A stretch of 64,000 bases of DNA from JALYUS01 sp038231255 (GCA_038231255.1 JBBRLR010000005.1:1-64000); one strand, 5' to 3'; counted from the first letter of the stretch, positions 14,818 to 23,928 are shown. Program-made: numbers and translations. Notes: a model not told the origin generated them from the letters alone.

Positions 14818-16578
14818 TCAGTCCGCCGCGAGCGGCAGTTCCTGACGCTTCGGGCCGTCTATACATCGCTCTTCGAATTCCTCGCGGAACTTGAGAATCA
14901 TGCTTTGCACCGGCACCGGTGCGGCCTGCCCGAGGCCGCACAATGACAGTTTGATAATCTGGTCGCTCGTATCCATGATCACATCGAGGTCGGCGACGCG
15001 CCCTTGCCCGCGCTGGAAGCGGTCGAGGATATCGAGCAACGCCTGCGTGCCGAGGCGGCATGGTGTGCATTTGCCGCACGATTCGTTGCGGTTGAACTCG
15101 ATCATGAAATGCGCCAGGTCCACCATGCTTGTTTTATCGTCGTACACGACGAATCCGGCGGAGCCGATCAATCCACCGGCCGGCTCAATCCCCTCGAACG
15201 TCATCGGCAAATCGAAATCCGCCTCGGTGAGCACGCCTCCGGAGACGCCGCCCGTCTGGATGCCCTTAAATTTGAAGCCGTCGCGCATACCCAGGTGGAC
15301 TTCATTGAGCAGTTCGCCCGTGGTGACGCCGAAGGGCAACTCACTCATGCCGACGCCCTTGATGTTGCCGCCCATCGTGTAGACCTTGGTACCCTGGCTC
15401 TTATCCACACCGATGCTCGCGTACCACGCCCCACCCTTTTCGACGATATGCGGCGCATTGGCAAGCGTCTCGACGTTGTTGACCACCGTCGGCCTCCCCC
15501 ATAGGCCGTACTCGACCGAGCGCGGCGGCTTCGTGCGTGGCTGGCCGCGCGTGCCCTGGATCGAGTACAGCATCGCCGAGCCTTCGCCGCAGATGTACGC
15601 GCCGCCACCGACCCGCACCGTCATGCGCACATTGAAGCCGGAGCCGAGCACATTGTCGCCGATCAGACCAGCCGCTTCCGCTTCGCGCACTGCGTGGCGG
15701 AAGTGCCGGATAGCGAGTGGATATTCGCCGCCGATGTAGATATAGCCGCGATCCGCTCCGACCGCATAGCACGCGATCAGGATACCCTCGATCACCTGAT
15801 GCGGATCGAGTTCGAGCATCTTGCGATCCTTGAAGACATTCGGCTCGCCCTCGTGGGCATTGCAGCAAACGTACTTCGGGTAGCCGACCGACGCACGCGC
15901 GCTTTCCCACTTGATCCCCGCCGTGAACCCCGCGCCACCGCGACCGCGCACATTGGAGGTCTTCATTTCGGCGATCACTTCATCTTCGGTCATATCGAAG
16001 AGCGCCTTCGCATACGGCGAATACCCGCCGCGTGCCACGTACTCGTCGAGACGGAGCGGGTCAATCAGCCCCGCTTTGCCGAGCACGATCCGCTGCTGCT
16101 TGCGCCAGAACGGATCGTCTTTCAAGGGCGAAATACCCTGAAAGAGGCCGGGCCGCTGCTCGTCGGCGGGGCCATCGAAATACGTGCCGAGTGGCCGCGT
16201 GACATTGGCGCGATCGTCGCGGATACCGTCGAGGATCGTTGGCACGTCGTCCGTCGTGACGTACCCATACATCACCGCCGGCCAGCCAGCCTTGCGCACC
16301 TCGACCACCGGCTCCGCGTAGCAGTTGCCGAAACAGCCGACCTCGCGGATTTCGACATCCATCCCCCGCGCGCCGGTCTGCTCCGTAAATGCCGCGATGA
16401 CACTCTCGACGCCCTTCGCGCGCGTGCACTCGCTCATCGCGATGCTGATAACCGGGCGATCAACGGCAGCCATCATCCGCTGATAGCGCTCCGTCGCCTC
16501 GGCACGATAGTCATTGAAGGCGGCGCGGTCGGCCAATGTCGTTACCGTTGGGGATGGTGCTGCGATATGTCCATTCAT
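14818..16578 (-). CDS. NuoF-like NADH-binding flavoprotein with N-terminal thioredoxin-like domain
   Basis: This 586-aa protein resembles HoxF, FdsB and HydB beta subunits. The N-terminal thioredoxin-like 2Fe-2S domain (about residues 40-120) has C51, C82 and C86 (GCFGNC), but the first cysteine of the usual quartet is missing. The NuoF core follows, with FMN/NADH motifs GRGGAGFTAGIKWE and AHEGEPNVFKDR, then GGGAYICGEGSAML. The C-terminal 4Fe-4S site is ESCGKCTPCRLG plus a later Cys in LCGLGQAAP. It overlaps the NuoE-like gene by 4 nt (ATGA). No NuoG or other complex I genes adjoin, so a soluble NAD-linked dehydrogenase such as formate dehydrogenase is a reasonable but unproven setting. Confidence 0.9.
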   Translation of the reverse strand: MNGHIAAPSPTVTTLADRAAFNDYRAEATERYQRMMAAVDRPVISIAMSECTRAKGVESVIAAFTEQTGARGMDVEIREVGCFGNCYAEPVVEVRKAGWPAVMYGYVTTDDVPTILDGIRDDRANVTRPLGTYFDGPADEQRPGLFQGISPLKDDPFWRKQQRIVLGKAGLIDPLRLDEYVARGGYSPYAKALFDMTEDEVIAEMKTSNVRGRGGAGFTAGIKWESARASVGYPKYVCCNAHEGEPNVFKDRKMLELDPHQVIEGILIACYAVGADRGYIYIGGEYPLAIRHFRHAVREAEAAGLIGDNVLGSGFNVRMTVRVGGGAYICGEGSAMLYSIQGTRGQPRTKPPRSVEYGLWGRPTVVNNVETLANAPHIVEKGGAWYASIGVDKSQGTKVYTMGGNIKGVGMSELPFGVTTGELLNEVHLGMRDGFKFKGIQTGGVSGGVLTEADFDLPMTFEGIEPAGGLIGSAGFVVYDDKTSMVDLAHFMIEFNRNESCGKCTPCRLGTQALLDILDRFQRGQGRVADLDVIMDTSDQIIKLSLCGLGQAAPVPVQSMILKFREEFEERCIDGPKRQELPLAAD

Positions 16579-17150
16579 GCTTGCGCACCTCCGGTTATCG
16601 TGGTCGCGACTGTCGCGTCGTTATCGGTGAGGAGTTCATCTATCAGCAGATTCAATTTTGCGTTGTCCATCTGCGCGTGATACGCGCCGTCCACCATACA
16701 GAGCGGCGCCTGGTCGCATGCGCCGAGACAGCCAGGGAAGATCTGCATCGTGATCTGCCCGTCTGGCGTCGTCTCCTTCTCGCCCAAACCCAAACGCGGA
16801 TAAATCACGTCATCAATCAAGCGCTGCGAGCCGACGACGCGGCAGGCCATCCCGTTGCAGATCAGGAGCACATGCGCGCCGGGCTTCTTGAAGCGGAAGT
16901 CGTTGTAAAATGTCATCACACCAAAGACGCGCGTCTCGGAGATGTCGAGATGAGAGGCGATAATGCTGACCGCTTCTTCGGAAACATAGCCGAAGCGCTC
17001 CTGCACCTCTTGCAGCGACGGCAAGATCAACTCTTGCGCTTCCTGGTAATCGCGCGGGGTGAAATGCTCGGCCATTACCTGACGCACCCAGTTCAAGTCA
17101 ATATCTTCGCCGGTGAGTTTGAACATCGTGGCGCTCCTGCCTGCTGGCAA
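16575..17150 (-). CDS. NuoE-like 2Fe-2S subunit (thioredoxin-like ferredoxin)
   Basis: This 191-aa 24-kDa-type subunit passes electrons between the flavin subunit and its partners. An N-terminal helical bundle (ILPSLQEVQERFGYVSEEAV) is followed by the thioredoxin-like fold with all four cluster ligands in CNGMAC and GCLGACD. VFGVMTFYNDFRF is the conserved family helix. It is translated just upstream of the NuoF-like gene with a 4-nt overlap, so the two form one module. The N-terminus is slightly longer than E. coli NuoE. Confidence 0.93.
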   Translation of the reverse strand: MPAGRSATMFKLTGEDIDLNWVRQVMAEHFTPRDYQEAQELILPSLQEVQERFGYVSEEAVSIIASHLDISETRVFGVMTFYNDFRFKKPGAHVLLICNGMACRVVGSQRLIDDVIYPRLGLGEKETTPDGQITMQIFPGCLGACDQAPLCMVDGAYHAQMDNAKLNLLIDELLTDNDATVATTITGGAQA

Positions 17151-17267
17151 CCGTCCTCAGCGACAGGTCGCCCCGTGGAGACAAAGCAACTGGCGGCACG
17201 CGGTGCCCCAAATCAAAGTATACGGCGGCACATTTTGCCCGTCAACGCGGGGGAAATCGCCGCACTA

Positions 17268-17298
17268 TTCACGTCCCAACGAGTCGCCATGCTATACT
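17268..17298 (+). promoter_or_regulatory. Possible promoter of the 115-aa hypothetical gene
   Basis: TATACT (17293-17298) is a perfect-looking -10 box. TTCACG (17268-17273) lies 19 nt upstream as a weak -35. It is 43 nt before the ATG at 17342. Confidence 0.4.
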
Positions 17299-17341
17299 GC
17301 GTGCGGTTCGCGCCCTCTGCGGAACCGAAAGGAGCAACACC

Positions 17342-17689
17342 ATGCGCGTCACGGACGGCCTCGCGACCATCCGCGATCGACTCGCGGCGAACAATGCCAT
17401 CCCGCCGACCCTCACAATGGTTGATAATTACCTCAATCGTGCCCAGGGAACGGATGCCTCCGCTCCATCGCTGACCCAACTCGTCAAGATGTTGATGCGC
17501 ACGCCCGAGGCGCATAAGAACAGCGGCGTGTACAACGACCTGACGCTGCTCGAAGAGCAGCTCGCCGGCGCGACCGCCATCGCCATCGCCGAACGTGAGC
17601 GCGAAGAGGCACGCCCGATGCCGAAAGACAAGAAATTCTACAAGGCCCAGCGCGATAAAGAGCAGGCAGTCAAAGACAAGGTACGCTAA
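17342..17689 (+). CDS. Hypothetical protein, 115 aa
   Basis: I do not recognise this protein. It is 115 aa, highly charged at the C-terminus (EREREEARPMPKDKKFYKAQ) and predicted helical, with no signal peptide or transmembrane segment. GAAAGGAGCAACACC directly before the ATG is a strong ribosome binding site, and a TATACT box lies upstream, so it looks expressed. It is upstream of catalase in the same direction with a 112-nt gap. Confidence 0.7.
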   Translation: MRVTDGLATIRDRLAANNAIPPTLTMVDNYLNRAQGTDASAPSLTQLVKMLMRTPEAHKNSGVYNDLTLLEEQLAGATAIAIAEREREEARPMPKDKKFYKAQRDKEQAVKDKVR

Positions 17690-17801
17690 TCGCACACCTC
17701 AATGTGCAGCCGCGATGGACAGCATCACACAGCCGAAGTACTCTTTTTTCGTGGCGACATCGCTCGCCGCACCGGAACGTACCAGGGAAAGGATTACTCG
17801 A

Positions 17802-19307
17802 ATGGCGAAGCACGACCCAGACCAGCAACCCCGCGCCATCACCACCACCGATGCTGGCATCCCCGCCCCGAGCGACGAGTTCTCGCTCTCCGTCGGCGTG
17901 GACGGCCCGCTCCTGCTGCAGGACCATTACCTGATCCAGAAGATGGCCCAGTTCAACCGCGAGCGCGTGCCCGAGCGCGTCGTCCACGCCAAGGGCAGCG
18001 GCGCCTTCGGTTACTTCGAGGTGACGGCGGACGTGACGCAGTGGACCAGGGCCACCTTCCTCGGTGAGGTCGGCAAGCGCACACCGGTCCTCGCGCGCTT
18101 CTCGACCGTTGCAGGCGAGCAGGGCTTCCCCGACACCGTGCGCGACCCGCGCGGCTTCGCACTGAAATTCTACACCGAGGAAGGCAATTACGATCTGGTC
18201 GGCAACAACACGCCGATCTTCTTCGTGCGCGACCCGTCCAAGTTCCAGGACTTCATCCACTCTCAGAAGCGGATGAACGCCGACGGGATGCGGAGCAATA
18301 ACGCACAGTGGGATTTCTGGTCGCTATCGCCCGAGGCGACCCACCAGGTGGCCTTCCTGATGAGCGACCGCGGCACGCCCAAGACGTGGCGCAACATGAA
18401 CGGCTACGGCAGCCACACCTTCCTGTGGGTGAACGCGGGCGGCGAGCGGTTCTGGGTCAAGTATCATTTCAAGACGGAGCAGGGAATCGCGAACTTCACC
18501 GACGCCGAGGCGAAGGCGATGACCGCCGAAGACCCGGACTACCACCGCCGCGACCTGCGCGAGTCAATCGCGCGGGGCGACCACCCTGCGTGGCGGTTGG
18601 AGATGCAGATCATGCCGTTCGCGGATGCGGCGGACTACCGCTTCAACCCCTTCGACCTTACGAAGGTCTGGCCGCACAGCGACTACCCGCCGGTCACGGT
18701 CGGGCGGCTCGTCTTAGATCGTAACCCGGAAAACTTCTTCGCCGAGATCGAGCAGGCGTCTTTTGAGCCAGCGAACATGGTGCCGGGGATCGGCCCGAGC
18801 CCGGACAAGATGCTGCTCGGGCGCCTTTTCAGCTATCCTGACGCGCACCGGTACCGGATCGGCACGAACTACCTGCAGCTGCCTGTCAACCGACCGCATA
18901 ACGCAGTCAATACCTACAACAAGGACGGCGCGATGCGCTACGAGCACAGCGGTGACCAACCCGTCTACGCACCGAACAGCTACGGCGGGCCAAAGGCGGA
19001 CGCGGAGCGATACAGCGATCCCGGCTGGCTCGTAGAGTCAGGGGAGCTTATGCGGACGGCGTACCGCCCGCATAGGGAAGACACCGACTTCGTGCAGGTG
19101 ACGGACTTCTACCGCAACGCGCTCTCGGAGACGGACAGGGCGCACCTCGCGAGCAACATCGTCGGGCACATGGGTGAGCGTGTGGAGCGACCAACACAGG
19201 AGCGTGCCATCGCACTCTGGCGGCAAGTGGACGCTGAACTCGGAGCACGGATCGCCAAGGGGCTTGGTCTCGCCACCCGCGAGGTAGTCGCCGCCGAAGC
19301 GAGATAG
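17802..19307 (+). CDS. katA: Monofunctional heme catalase (small-subunit type)
   Basis: This 501-aa clade-3-like catalase dismutates hydrogen peroxide. The distal His is in RVVHAKGSGAFG, and the distal Asn and fingerprint residues are in FYTEEGNYDLVGNNTPIFFV. The proximal heme Tyr is in RLFSYPDAHRYRIG and the core ends with NRPHNAV. The length fits the small-subunit class (about 480-510 aa) without the C-terminal flavodoxin-like domain. I chose the ATG at 17802 since AGGGAAAGGA lies just upstream; in-frame starts further up are weaker. Together with the selenoprotein peroxiredoxin it suggests an aerobic lifestyle. Confidence 0.95.
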   Translation: MAKHDPDQQPRAITTTDAGIPAPSDEFSLSVGVDGPLLLQDHYLIQKMAQFNRERVPERVVHAKGSGAFGYFEVTADVTQWTRATFLGEVGKRTPVLARFSTVAGEQGFPDTVRDPRGFALKFYTEEGNYDLVGNNTPIFFVRDPSKFQDFIHSQKRMNADGMRSNNAQWDFWSLSPEATHQVAFLMSDRGTPKTWRNMNGYGSHTFLWVNAGGERFWVKYHFKTEQGIANFTDAEAKAMTAEDPDYHRRDLRESIARGDHPAWRLEMQIMPFADAADYRFNPFDLTKVWPHSDYPPVTVGRLVLDRNPENFFAEIEQASFEPANMVPGIGPSPDKMLLGRLFSYPDAHRYRIGTNYLQLPVNRPHNAVNTYNKDGAMRYEHSGDQPVYAPNSYGGPKADAERYSDPGWLVESGELMRTAYRPHREDTDFVQVTDFYRNALSETDRAHLASNIVGHMGERVERPTQERAIALWRQVDAELGARIAKGLGLATREVVAAEAR

Positions 19308-19328
19308 CAGGACTGGAGGAGGTGCGGC

Positions 19329-19523
19329 ATGGGACAGATGCATCCCGTGCCGCCGGGAAAAGTGCCGAAAACTGCTGGTGTCGGCACTACATACGGTGAA
19401 AAAGGCTTCGTGAGCGGATTCTGCACTGGGCAGTGGGCTTCCGGTACAGTAAAGTGCCGCAATCAGAATGAAAGCCAGCACGCTGTCGTGGATGAATACT
19501 CTTTCGCGGTAGATATGGCGTGA
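19329..19523 (+). CDS. Possible small protein, 64 aa (YjzC-like start)
   Basis: A short frame directly follows catalase, with a very strong ribosome binding site (GGAGGAGG) 4 nt before the ATG. The product begins MGQMHPVPPGKVPKTAGV and has GTTYGEKG, which faintly recalls the small YjzC-like proteins (PGE-x-A-P-x-x-G pattern). The last codons and stop lie inside a long inverted repeat, so the 3' end may be accidental. Coding status is uncertain. Confidence 0.45.
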   Translation: MGQMHPVPPGKVPKTAGVGTTYGEKGFVSGFCTGQWASGTVKCRNQNESQHAVVDEYSFAVDMA

Positions 19524-19548
19524 TGCCATCGCTATCGCGAAAGAGTAT
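19496..19548. terminator. Long inverted repeat between convergent genes
   Basis: ATACTCTTTCGCG (19496-19508) pairs perfectly with CGCGAAAGAGTAT (19536-19548), and an inner ATGGC/GCCAT stem extends the hairpin. It sits between the catalase region (plus) and the glycosyltransferase (minus), so it is likely a bidirectional transcript end, though it lacks a long T-run. Confidence 0.6.
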
Positions 19549-19616
19549 AAGCTTGTTTATATCGCAGAACCCACCATGCTTTAAAGCACAAGCGAAAGAC
19601 CACGCGACCGGCTCCG

Positions 19617-20933
19617 TTACGATCCGCCCGTCATCATCGCACCGCGCGATGGCGTTTCGTTGCAGAGATCCATCCGAAAACCACGGATCAGCCGGTCGTA
19701 GATGTGGACAACGCGGCTGGCGATCACCGGCCAACCGAAGCGCTGCGCGGTAATCGTCGCTTGTTCGCCCAAATTCTCCCGCAGTTCAGCGTCGGAGAGG
19801 ATCGTCCGCAATCGCGCCGCGAGGGCATCCGGGTCATTGTGCGGCACGAGATACCCCGTGCGCCCATCGTCTACCGTGAATGCTAATCCACCGGCGCGCG
19901 AGGCGACAACGGGTGTGCCACAGGCCATCGCTTCGACCGCGACGAGACCAAACGATTCATAAAATGAGGGGACTGCGACGACATCCGCCGCCCGATAATA
20001 GTTTGGCAACTGTGCGTGGGGCACGGAGCCGACAAAATCAATTCGATCAAGGAGTTCCTGCGCGGCGACCCGCGCGATCAGTTTCTCGAAGGCGGGTTCA
20101 CCTTCCCCGCCGCCGACAAGCAACAAACGCGGCGGCGCGGTCAGCCACATCTCGCGGCGCAGGCCACATAGCGCGTCCACAAGCACATCAATCCCCTTGA
20201 TCGGATCAATGCGCCCGACGTAGAGGATGACCGGATCACCGGGCGGAATGTCGAGCGCACGCCGCGCCGCCGCCCGGTCGCCGGGCCGGAAGAGCGTCGT
20301 GTCCACCCCCGCCGGGACGACGCACACCTTGCCCGGTTCCGCGCGATAGAACCACGTCATCTCTGCTTTCTCCTGCGGATTGAACGCCATCACTGCGTCA
20401 ACACGATGCATCAGCCGCTGCTCGGCGACGACGCGCTGTGTCGCCTCGTTCTCCGATTCCGACCGCGCGACGTTGTTTTTCGCCTGCGCGAGCGTGTGGA
20501 AGGTCATCAGCAAAGGCACGTCCCATCGGCAACAGAGCGCGTCGCCGACGATGCCCGAAAGCCAGTAGTGCGCGTGGATCAGATCGTACGTCCGCTTGTT
20601 CTCACGCGACCATGCGTCCACATCCGCCGCGAAGGCCGGCAAATAGGGCACAAGCGACATTTTCTCCACATTGCCGAACGGCCCGCACGGCAGCGCAATG
20701 AGCGTAACGCCCGGTTCGAGCAGCGTCACGGTCGGTGCGTCGGCCTCCTCCTGGCGCGTGAAGATGTCCACCCGCGCGCCACGCGCCGCCAACTCGCGCG
20801 ACAGTTCCCGGACATAGATATTCATGCCGCCCGCGCTCGGCCCGCCGATGCGCGCCAGCGGGCTGGTGTGGACGGCGAGCATCGCGACGCGGCGCACCGT
20901 CGAGGGCAATAGAAACGACTGATTCACTGTCAT
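19617..20933 (-). CDS. Family 4 glycosyltransferase (MshA/sucrose-phosphate-synthase-like)
   Basis: This 438-aa GT-B enzyme has an N-terminal acceptor domain beginning VAMLAVHTSPLARIGGPSAG, where GGxxAGGMNIYVRELSREL is the nucleotide-loop motif. The C-terminal donor domain has ILYVGRIDPIKGIDVLVDAL and the E-x7-E motif SFYESFGLVAVEAMACGTPV. The pattern closely matches the MshA/SPS-like branch (HAHYWLSG, FHTLAQAKN). It overlaps the upstream acetyltransferase-like gene by 4 nt, suggesting coupled translation in a cell-surface or small-thiol glycoside pathway. The acceptor is unknown. Confidence 0.93.
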   Translation of the reverse strand: MTVNQSFLLPSTVRRVAMLAVHTSPLARIGGPSAGGMNIYVRELSRELAARGARVDIFTRQEEADAPTVTLLEPGVTLIALPCGPFGNVEKMSLVPYLPAFAADVDAWSRENKRTYDLIHAHYWLSGIVGDALCCRWDVPLLMTFHTLAQAKNNVARSESENEATQRVVAEQRLMHRVDAVMAFNPQEKAEMTWFYRAEPGKVCVVPAGVDTTLFRPGDRAAARRALDIPPGDPVILYVGRIDPIKGIDVLVDALCGLRREMWLTAPPRLLLVGGGEGEPAFEKLIARVAAQELLDRIDFVGSVPHAQLPNYYRAADVVAVPSFYESFGLVAVEAMACGTPVVASRAGGLAFTVDDGRTGYLVPHNDPDALAARLRTILSDAELRENLGEQATITAQRFGWPVIASRVVHIYDRLIRGFRMDLCNETPSRGAMMTGGS

Positions 20934-22105
20934 ACGATCTCCTCCGCCGTGCGCTCGTCGTCGGTCAAGTCGCGCACATCGGCGGGCAATTGAAACTTCG
21001 CTTCCGTCTCGGCGACCGCCCGATCCACAGCGTCGCGATCGTCCGATGCGATGACGCGCCAGATCGGCGTATCGGTCGCACCAAAACGATATTTGTATGC
21101 TTCATTGCCGCGCAGGAAATCGCAGAGCGCCAGTCCGCTCTTTGCGGCGTCCTCGATCACCATGCCGGTCAGCACCATGCCGACGCTGATCCGGGCATAG
21201 GCCGGATCGAAACCGGAATTGTAGATCAGCGACCGACCATCGGCGACAAAGGTGAACATTGCGGCGACGGGCGCGCCCTCAATATCGAGGAAGTACAGCC
21301 GCAGCCATCCCGCGTCCGCCACCGCGCCGGTCATGTCGCGGAAAAATTGCTCCACATCCGGCGTCAGGAATCGTTCTTTATCCGGCGCGCTCAAACGGTG
21401 GAGGCGAAAGAAGTCGGGGAGGGCGGCGAGCGCCTCGTCACGCCCGGAAAGGATACGGAGCGTGCCGTTCGGTGCGTCCCGCTCGAAGTTCCGCGCCTTG
21501 CGCTTCACCTCGTGCCGCTCTTTCTTCGGCAAACTTCGCAAATAGGCGTCGAATGAGCCACCAAGCCGCACGACCGGGCACACTTCTTCTTGCACGATGC
21601 GAACGGTGGTCATCCCCGACAATTGTTCAACGATGGCCGCGTGAGAGGGCGACCATTGCGGCACGCAGTGCAGATCGAGCGCGTCCCAGCATTCCCGGAT
21701 GCTCGCCAGATGGGCAATCACCGCCGACCAGACGCGCCGGGCATCGCGCTCGCTCGCGACGACGTCGAGGTAATCCGTTACATCCGCGCCGCCCATTAAT
21801 TGGATCGTGCGACCGAGCGCGGTACGCCGGAGGGCGAGCGGCGCAATGCCAATCACCGCCCCCGTTTCATCTCGCACCGCGAGCAGGAGCGATTCGGCAT
21901 CACCGCCGAATACCCGGTACCACGCCTCCGTCCAGGCGATGGACTGAAACGGGAGCGGCGTGATCGCCGCAGGCAACAATGCCGCCCACGGTTCGCGAAG
22001 CGCGTCGAACGACGCTTCCACGACGTGTAAACTTCCGATCTCCGCTATCGCCCATGCCTGAGTCAACCGCCGCCTCCGACGCGTGCCGTACAAGTCGTCG
22101 TGCAA
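20930..22105 (-). CDS. GNAT-fold acyltransferase (CelD/BcsL, PF13480-like)
   Basis: This 391-aa protein of the BioF2-like/CelD acetyltransferase group has FQSIAWTEAWYRVFGG near residue 55, a charged KKERHEVKRKARNFERD segment, and a C-terminal GNAT half including YNSGFDPAYARISVGMVLTG and FLRGNEAYKYRFGATDTPIW. These proteins are common in exopolysaccharide and cell-envelope clusters. It overlaps the following glycosyltransferase by 4 nt. I am unsure of the start; the frame could begin some codons inside 22105. Confidence 0.85.
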   Translation of the reverse strand: MHDDLYGTRRRRRLTQAWAIAEIGSLHVVEASFDALREPWAALLPAAITPLPFQSIAWTEAWYRVFGGDAESLLLAVRDETGAVIGIAPLALRRTALGRTIQLMGGADVTDYLDVVASERDARRVWSAVIAHLASIRECWDALDLHCVPQWSPSHAAIVEQLSGMTTVRIVQEEVCPVVRLGGSFDAYLRSLPKKERHEVKRKARNFERDAPNGTLRILSGRDEALAALPDFFRLHRLSAPDKERFLTPDVEQFFRDMTGAVADAGWLRLYFLDIEGAPVAAMFTFVADGRSLIYNSGFDPAYARISVGMVLTGMVIEDAAKSGLALCDFLRGNEAYKYRFGATDTPIWRVIASDDRDAVDRAVAETEAKFQLPADVRDLTDDERTAEEIV

Positions 22106-22144
22106 CTGAAACGCACGAACGGGGCCACTATTCCCGATTTGCTT

Positions 22145-22702
22145 CTATCCTTCGGGTTGCAACAGGCCATAGCCGCCATTCCGCCGCCGGTACACGACAT
22201 TGACGTGGCCCGTCCGCACATTGATAAAAGCGAAAAAGGCGTGACCGAGCAGCTCCATCTGCTCCACCGCCTCGTCCGCATCGAGCGGTTTCGACGAAAA
22301 TGTCTTGGTGCGCAGGATCGTGGCCTCCGCGACGGTCTCGTCCGCCTCGGCATCCGATTCCATGACGGGCAGGGATGGTTCGCTCTCGTGATGGCCGTGA
22401 CGACGGCTTTTCCACTTGCTCCGATACCGGACGATCTGCCGTTCCATCTTCGTGGCGACGGCGTCAATCGCCGCGTGAATCTCCGCCGCGTCTTCCTCGG
22501 CGCGCAGCAGCGCGAAGTTCGTCGCGATCGTCAGTTGGGCGATGTGATGAACGCCCCCCGTCCGCCGCTGCTCCACGCGCAATTCGAGCGTCGCGTCCGT
22601 CACACGGTCGAGGAACCGATCGAGACGGCCAAGTTTACGATCAATGTACCCGTGCAATTCCGGCGAGACAGCAATCTGATGCGGCTTGATGTGCAGTTCC
22701 AT
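22145..22702 (-). CDS. hpf: Ribosome hibernation promoting factor (long form)
   Basis: This 185-aa long-type HPF dimerises 70S ribosomes to 100S in stationary phase. The N-terminal HPF/RaiA domain (1-100) begins MELHIKPHQIAVSPELHGYI and includes EEDAAEIHAAIDAVATKMERQI. A His/Glu-rich linker follows, and the C-terminal dimerisation domain has SSKPLDADEAVEQMELLGH and VNVVYRRRNGGYGLLQPEG. I chose the ATG at 22702 because AAGGGG precedes it; a start 18 nt upstream is possible. It lies between the acetyltransferase gene and tRNA-Arg. Confidence 0.93.
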   Translation of the reverse strand: MELHIKPHQIAVSPELHGYIDRKLGRLDRFLDRVTDATLELRVEQRRTGGVHHIAQLTIATNFALLRAEEDAAEIHAAIDAVATKMERQIVRYRSKWKSRRHGHHESEPSLPVMESDAEADETVAEATILRTKTFSSKPLDADEAVEQMELLGHAFFAFINVRTGHVNVVYRRRNGGYGLLQPEG

Positions 22703-22746
22703 CGCATACCCCTTGCCCAACCGTCCCGACGACCAGCGAGAGCAAA

Positions 22747-22822
22747 TGGTGACCCCGGAGGGACTCGAACCCCCAACGCGCAGCTTAGGACGCTGCCGGT
22801 CTATCCTTTGACCTACGGGGCC
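22747..22822 (-). tRNA. tRNA-Arg (CCT)
   Basis: On the minus strand the acceptor GGCCCCG/CGGGGTC, anticodon stem GCAGC/GCTGC and loop GTCCTAA give anticodon CCT. CCA is encoded at 22747-22749. A truncated integrase begins about 65 nt beyond its 5' end. Confidence 0.93.
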
Positions 22823-22887
22823 AGGTCATACACGAGTATACCATCCGCGCCGCACGATACGTGTTTCCGTTGCGGTTGTGACCGGAT

Positions 22888-23656
22888 GATGACCGCCGCG
22901 CCGACCGTCAAGACCGGGAACTACGCCCGCCGCGTGCTGAGTATCGCCCTCAATCGCGCCATCAAGCGGGGCGAGATGTACCGCAATCCCGCCGCCCTCA
23001 CCGACAACCGCCGCACGGTCAAGCACGAGGCGCAGTTCCTCACCCTGCCTCAGGCGAAGCACCTGCTCGCGAAAGTAAGCAATGATCCGCTCGAAGCGCT
23101 CCACAGGGTCGCGCTGGCATTCGGACTGCGCAAGGGCGAAGCGCTCGGACTGCGCTGGATAAACGTTGGCCTCGATACCGCCCGCCTGACCGTTCGCCAG
23201 CAGATTCAGCGTTCGCGCGTCACGAAGGGGCCAATCGCGAAAGAAACGAAGAACCATCAGGTGCGCACCGTCGACATGCCCGTGTTCGCGGTCGCTGCAC
23301 TTCGTCGCCACCGCACGCGCCAGCGGGAAGCACGACTACTGGCAGGATCGCGCTGGCAGGACACGGGATACATCTTCACGTCCACCATCGGCACGCCGAT
23401 TGACGCGAGCAACCTCAGTGGCAAGTTCCATACGATGCTGACGGATGCCGAACTCCCCCGCTTGCGCTGGCACGAGTTGCGGCACAGCGCGGCGTCGCTC
23501 GTGCTCGGACAGGGCGCGTCAATGCAGGAAGTACAGGCGATGATGGGCCACTCGCAGATCAGCGTGACGATGGATTACTACGCCCATCTGATGCCCGGTG
23601 CGCTGCGCGGCGTCGCGGATCGCATGGATGCGGCGTTCGCGACGGGCACGGAATAG
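22888..23656 (+). pseudogene. Truncated tyrosine-recombinase integrase
   Basis: About 255 residues of a phage/ICE-type integrase remain. The catalytic domain is complete: first Arg in AFGLRKGEALGLRW, RHELRHSAASLVLGQG-type box 2 (here WHELRHSAASL), MMGHSQISVTMDYYAHL with the His/Tyr nucleophile region. Only the last part of the N-terminal core-binding domain survives (YARRVLSIALNRAIKRGEMYRNPA); the usual first 100 or more residues are missing. The open frame runs back through the tRNA by chance. It lies between tRNA-Arg and the tRNA-Lys/tRNA-Asp pair, so it is best read as the scar of an integrated element, although a short functional form cannot be excluded. Confidence 0.8.
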
Positions 23657-23702
23657 GGGCGTTTTCGCCGGGTTGCAGTATAGGTTGCAGTATAAACGCC
23701 GA

Positions 23703-23732
23703 AACGGGGAGTAAGCACCATCGCTCCCCGTT
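23703..23732 (+). terminator. Hairpin downstream of the integrase remnant
   Basis: AACGGGGAG (23703-23711) pairs perfectly with CTCCCCGTT (23724-23732). It is preceded at 23673-23696 by a tandem duplication of GGTTGCAGTATA-like sequence. The following TCATTGTG is a poor T-run, so terminator activity is uncertain. Confidence 0.45.
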
Positions 23733-23761
23733 CATTGTGCCAAGTATAGCAAGGGAAAGAG

Positions 23762-23837
<76 letters not shown>

Positions 23838-23851
23838 ACATGTGCGTTGTT

Positions 23852-23928
23852 TGGCGGAAGCGACGGGATTCGAACCCGCGATCTCTGCCTTGACAGGGCA
23901 GCGCTTTAAGCCACTAAGCTACGCCTCC
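23852..23928 (-). tRNA. tRNA-Asp (GTC)
   Basis: On the minus strand the acceptor GGAGGCG/CGCTTCC has one G-U pair. Anticodon stem CTGCC/GGCAG and loop CTGTCAA give anticodon GTC. The discriminator is G and CCA is encoded (23852-23854). The D arm (AGCTTAGTGGCTTAAAGC) is slightly long, but the T arm is standard. Confidence 0.92.

Noticed and set aside
22100..22887. An open frame continuous with the integrase, which would make a 518-aa protein
   Set aside because: The segment is antisense to the hpf gene and to tRNA-Arg. Its translation has no integrase N-terminal features.
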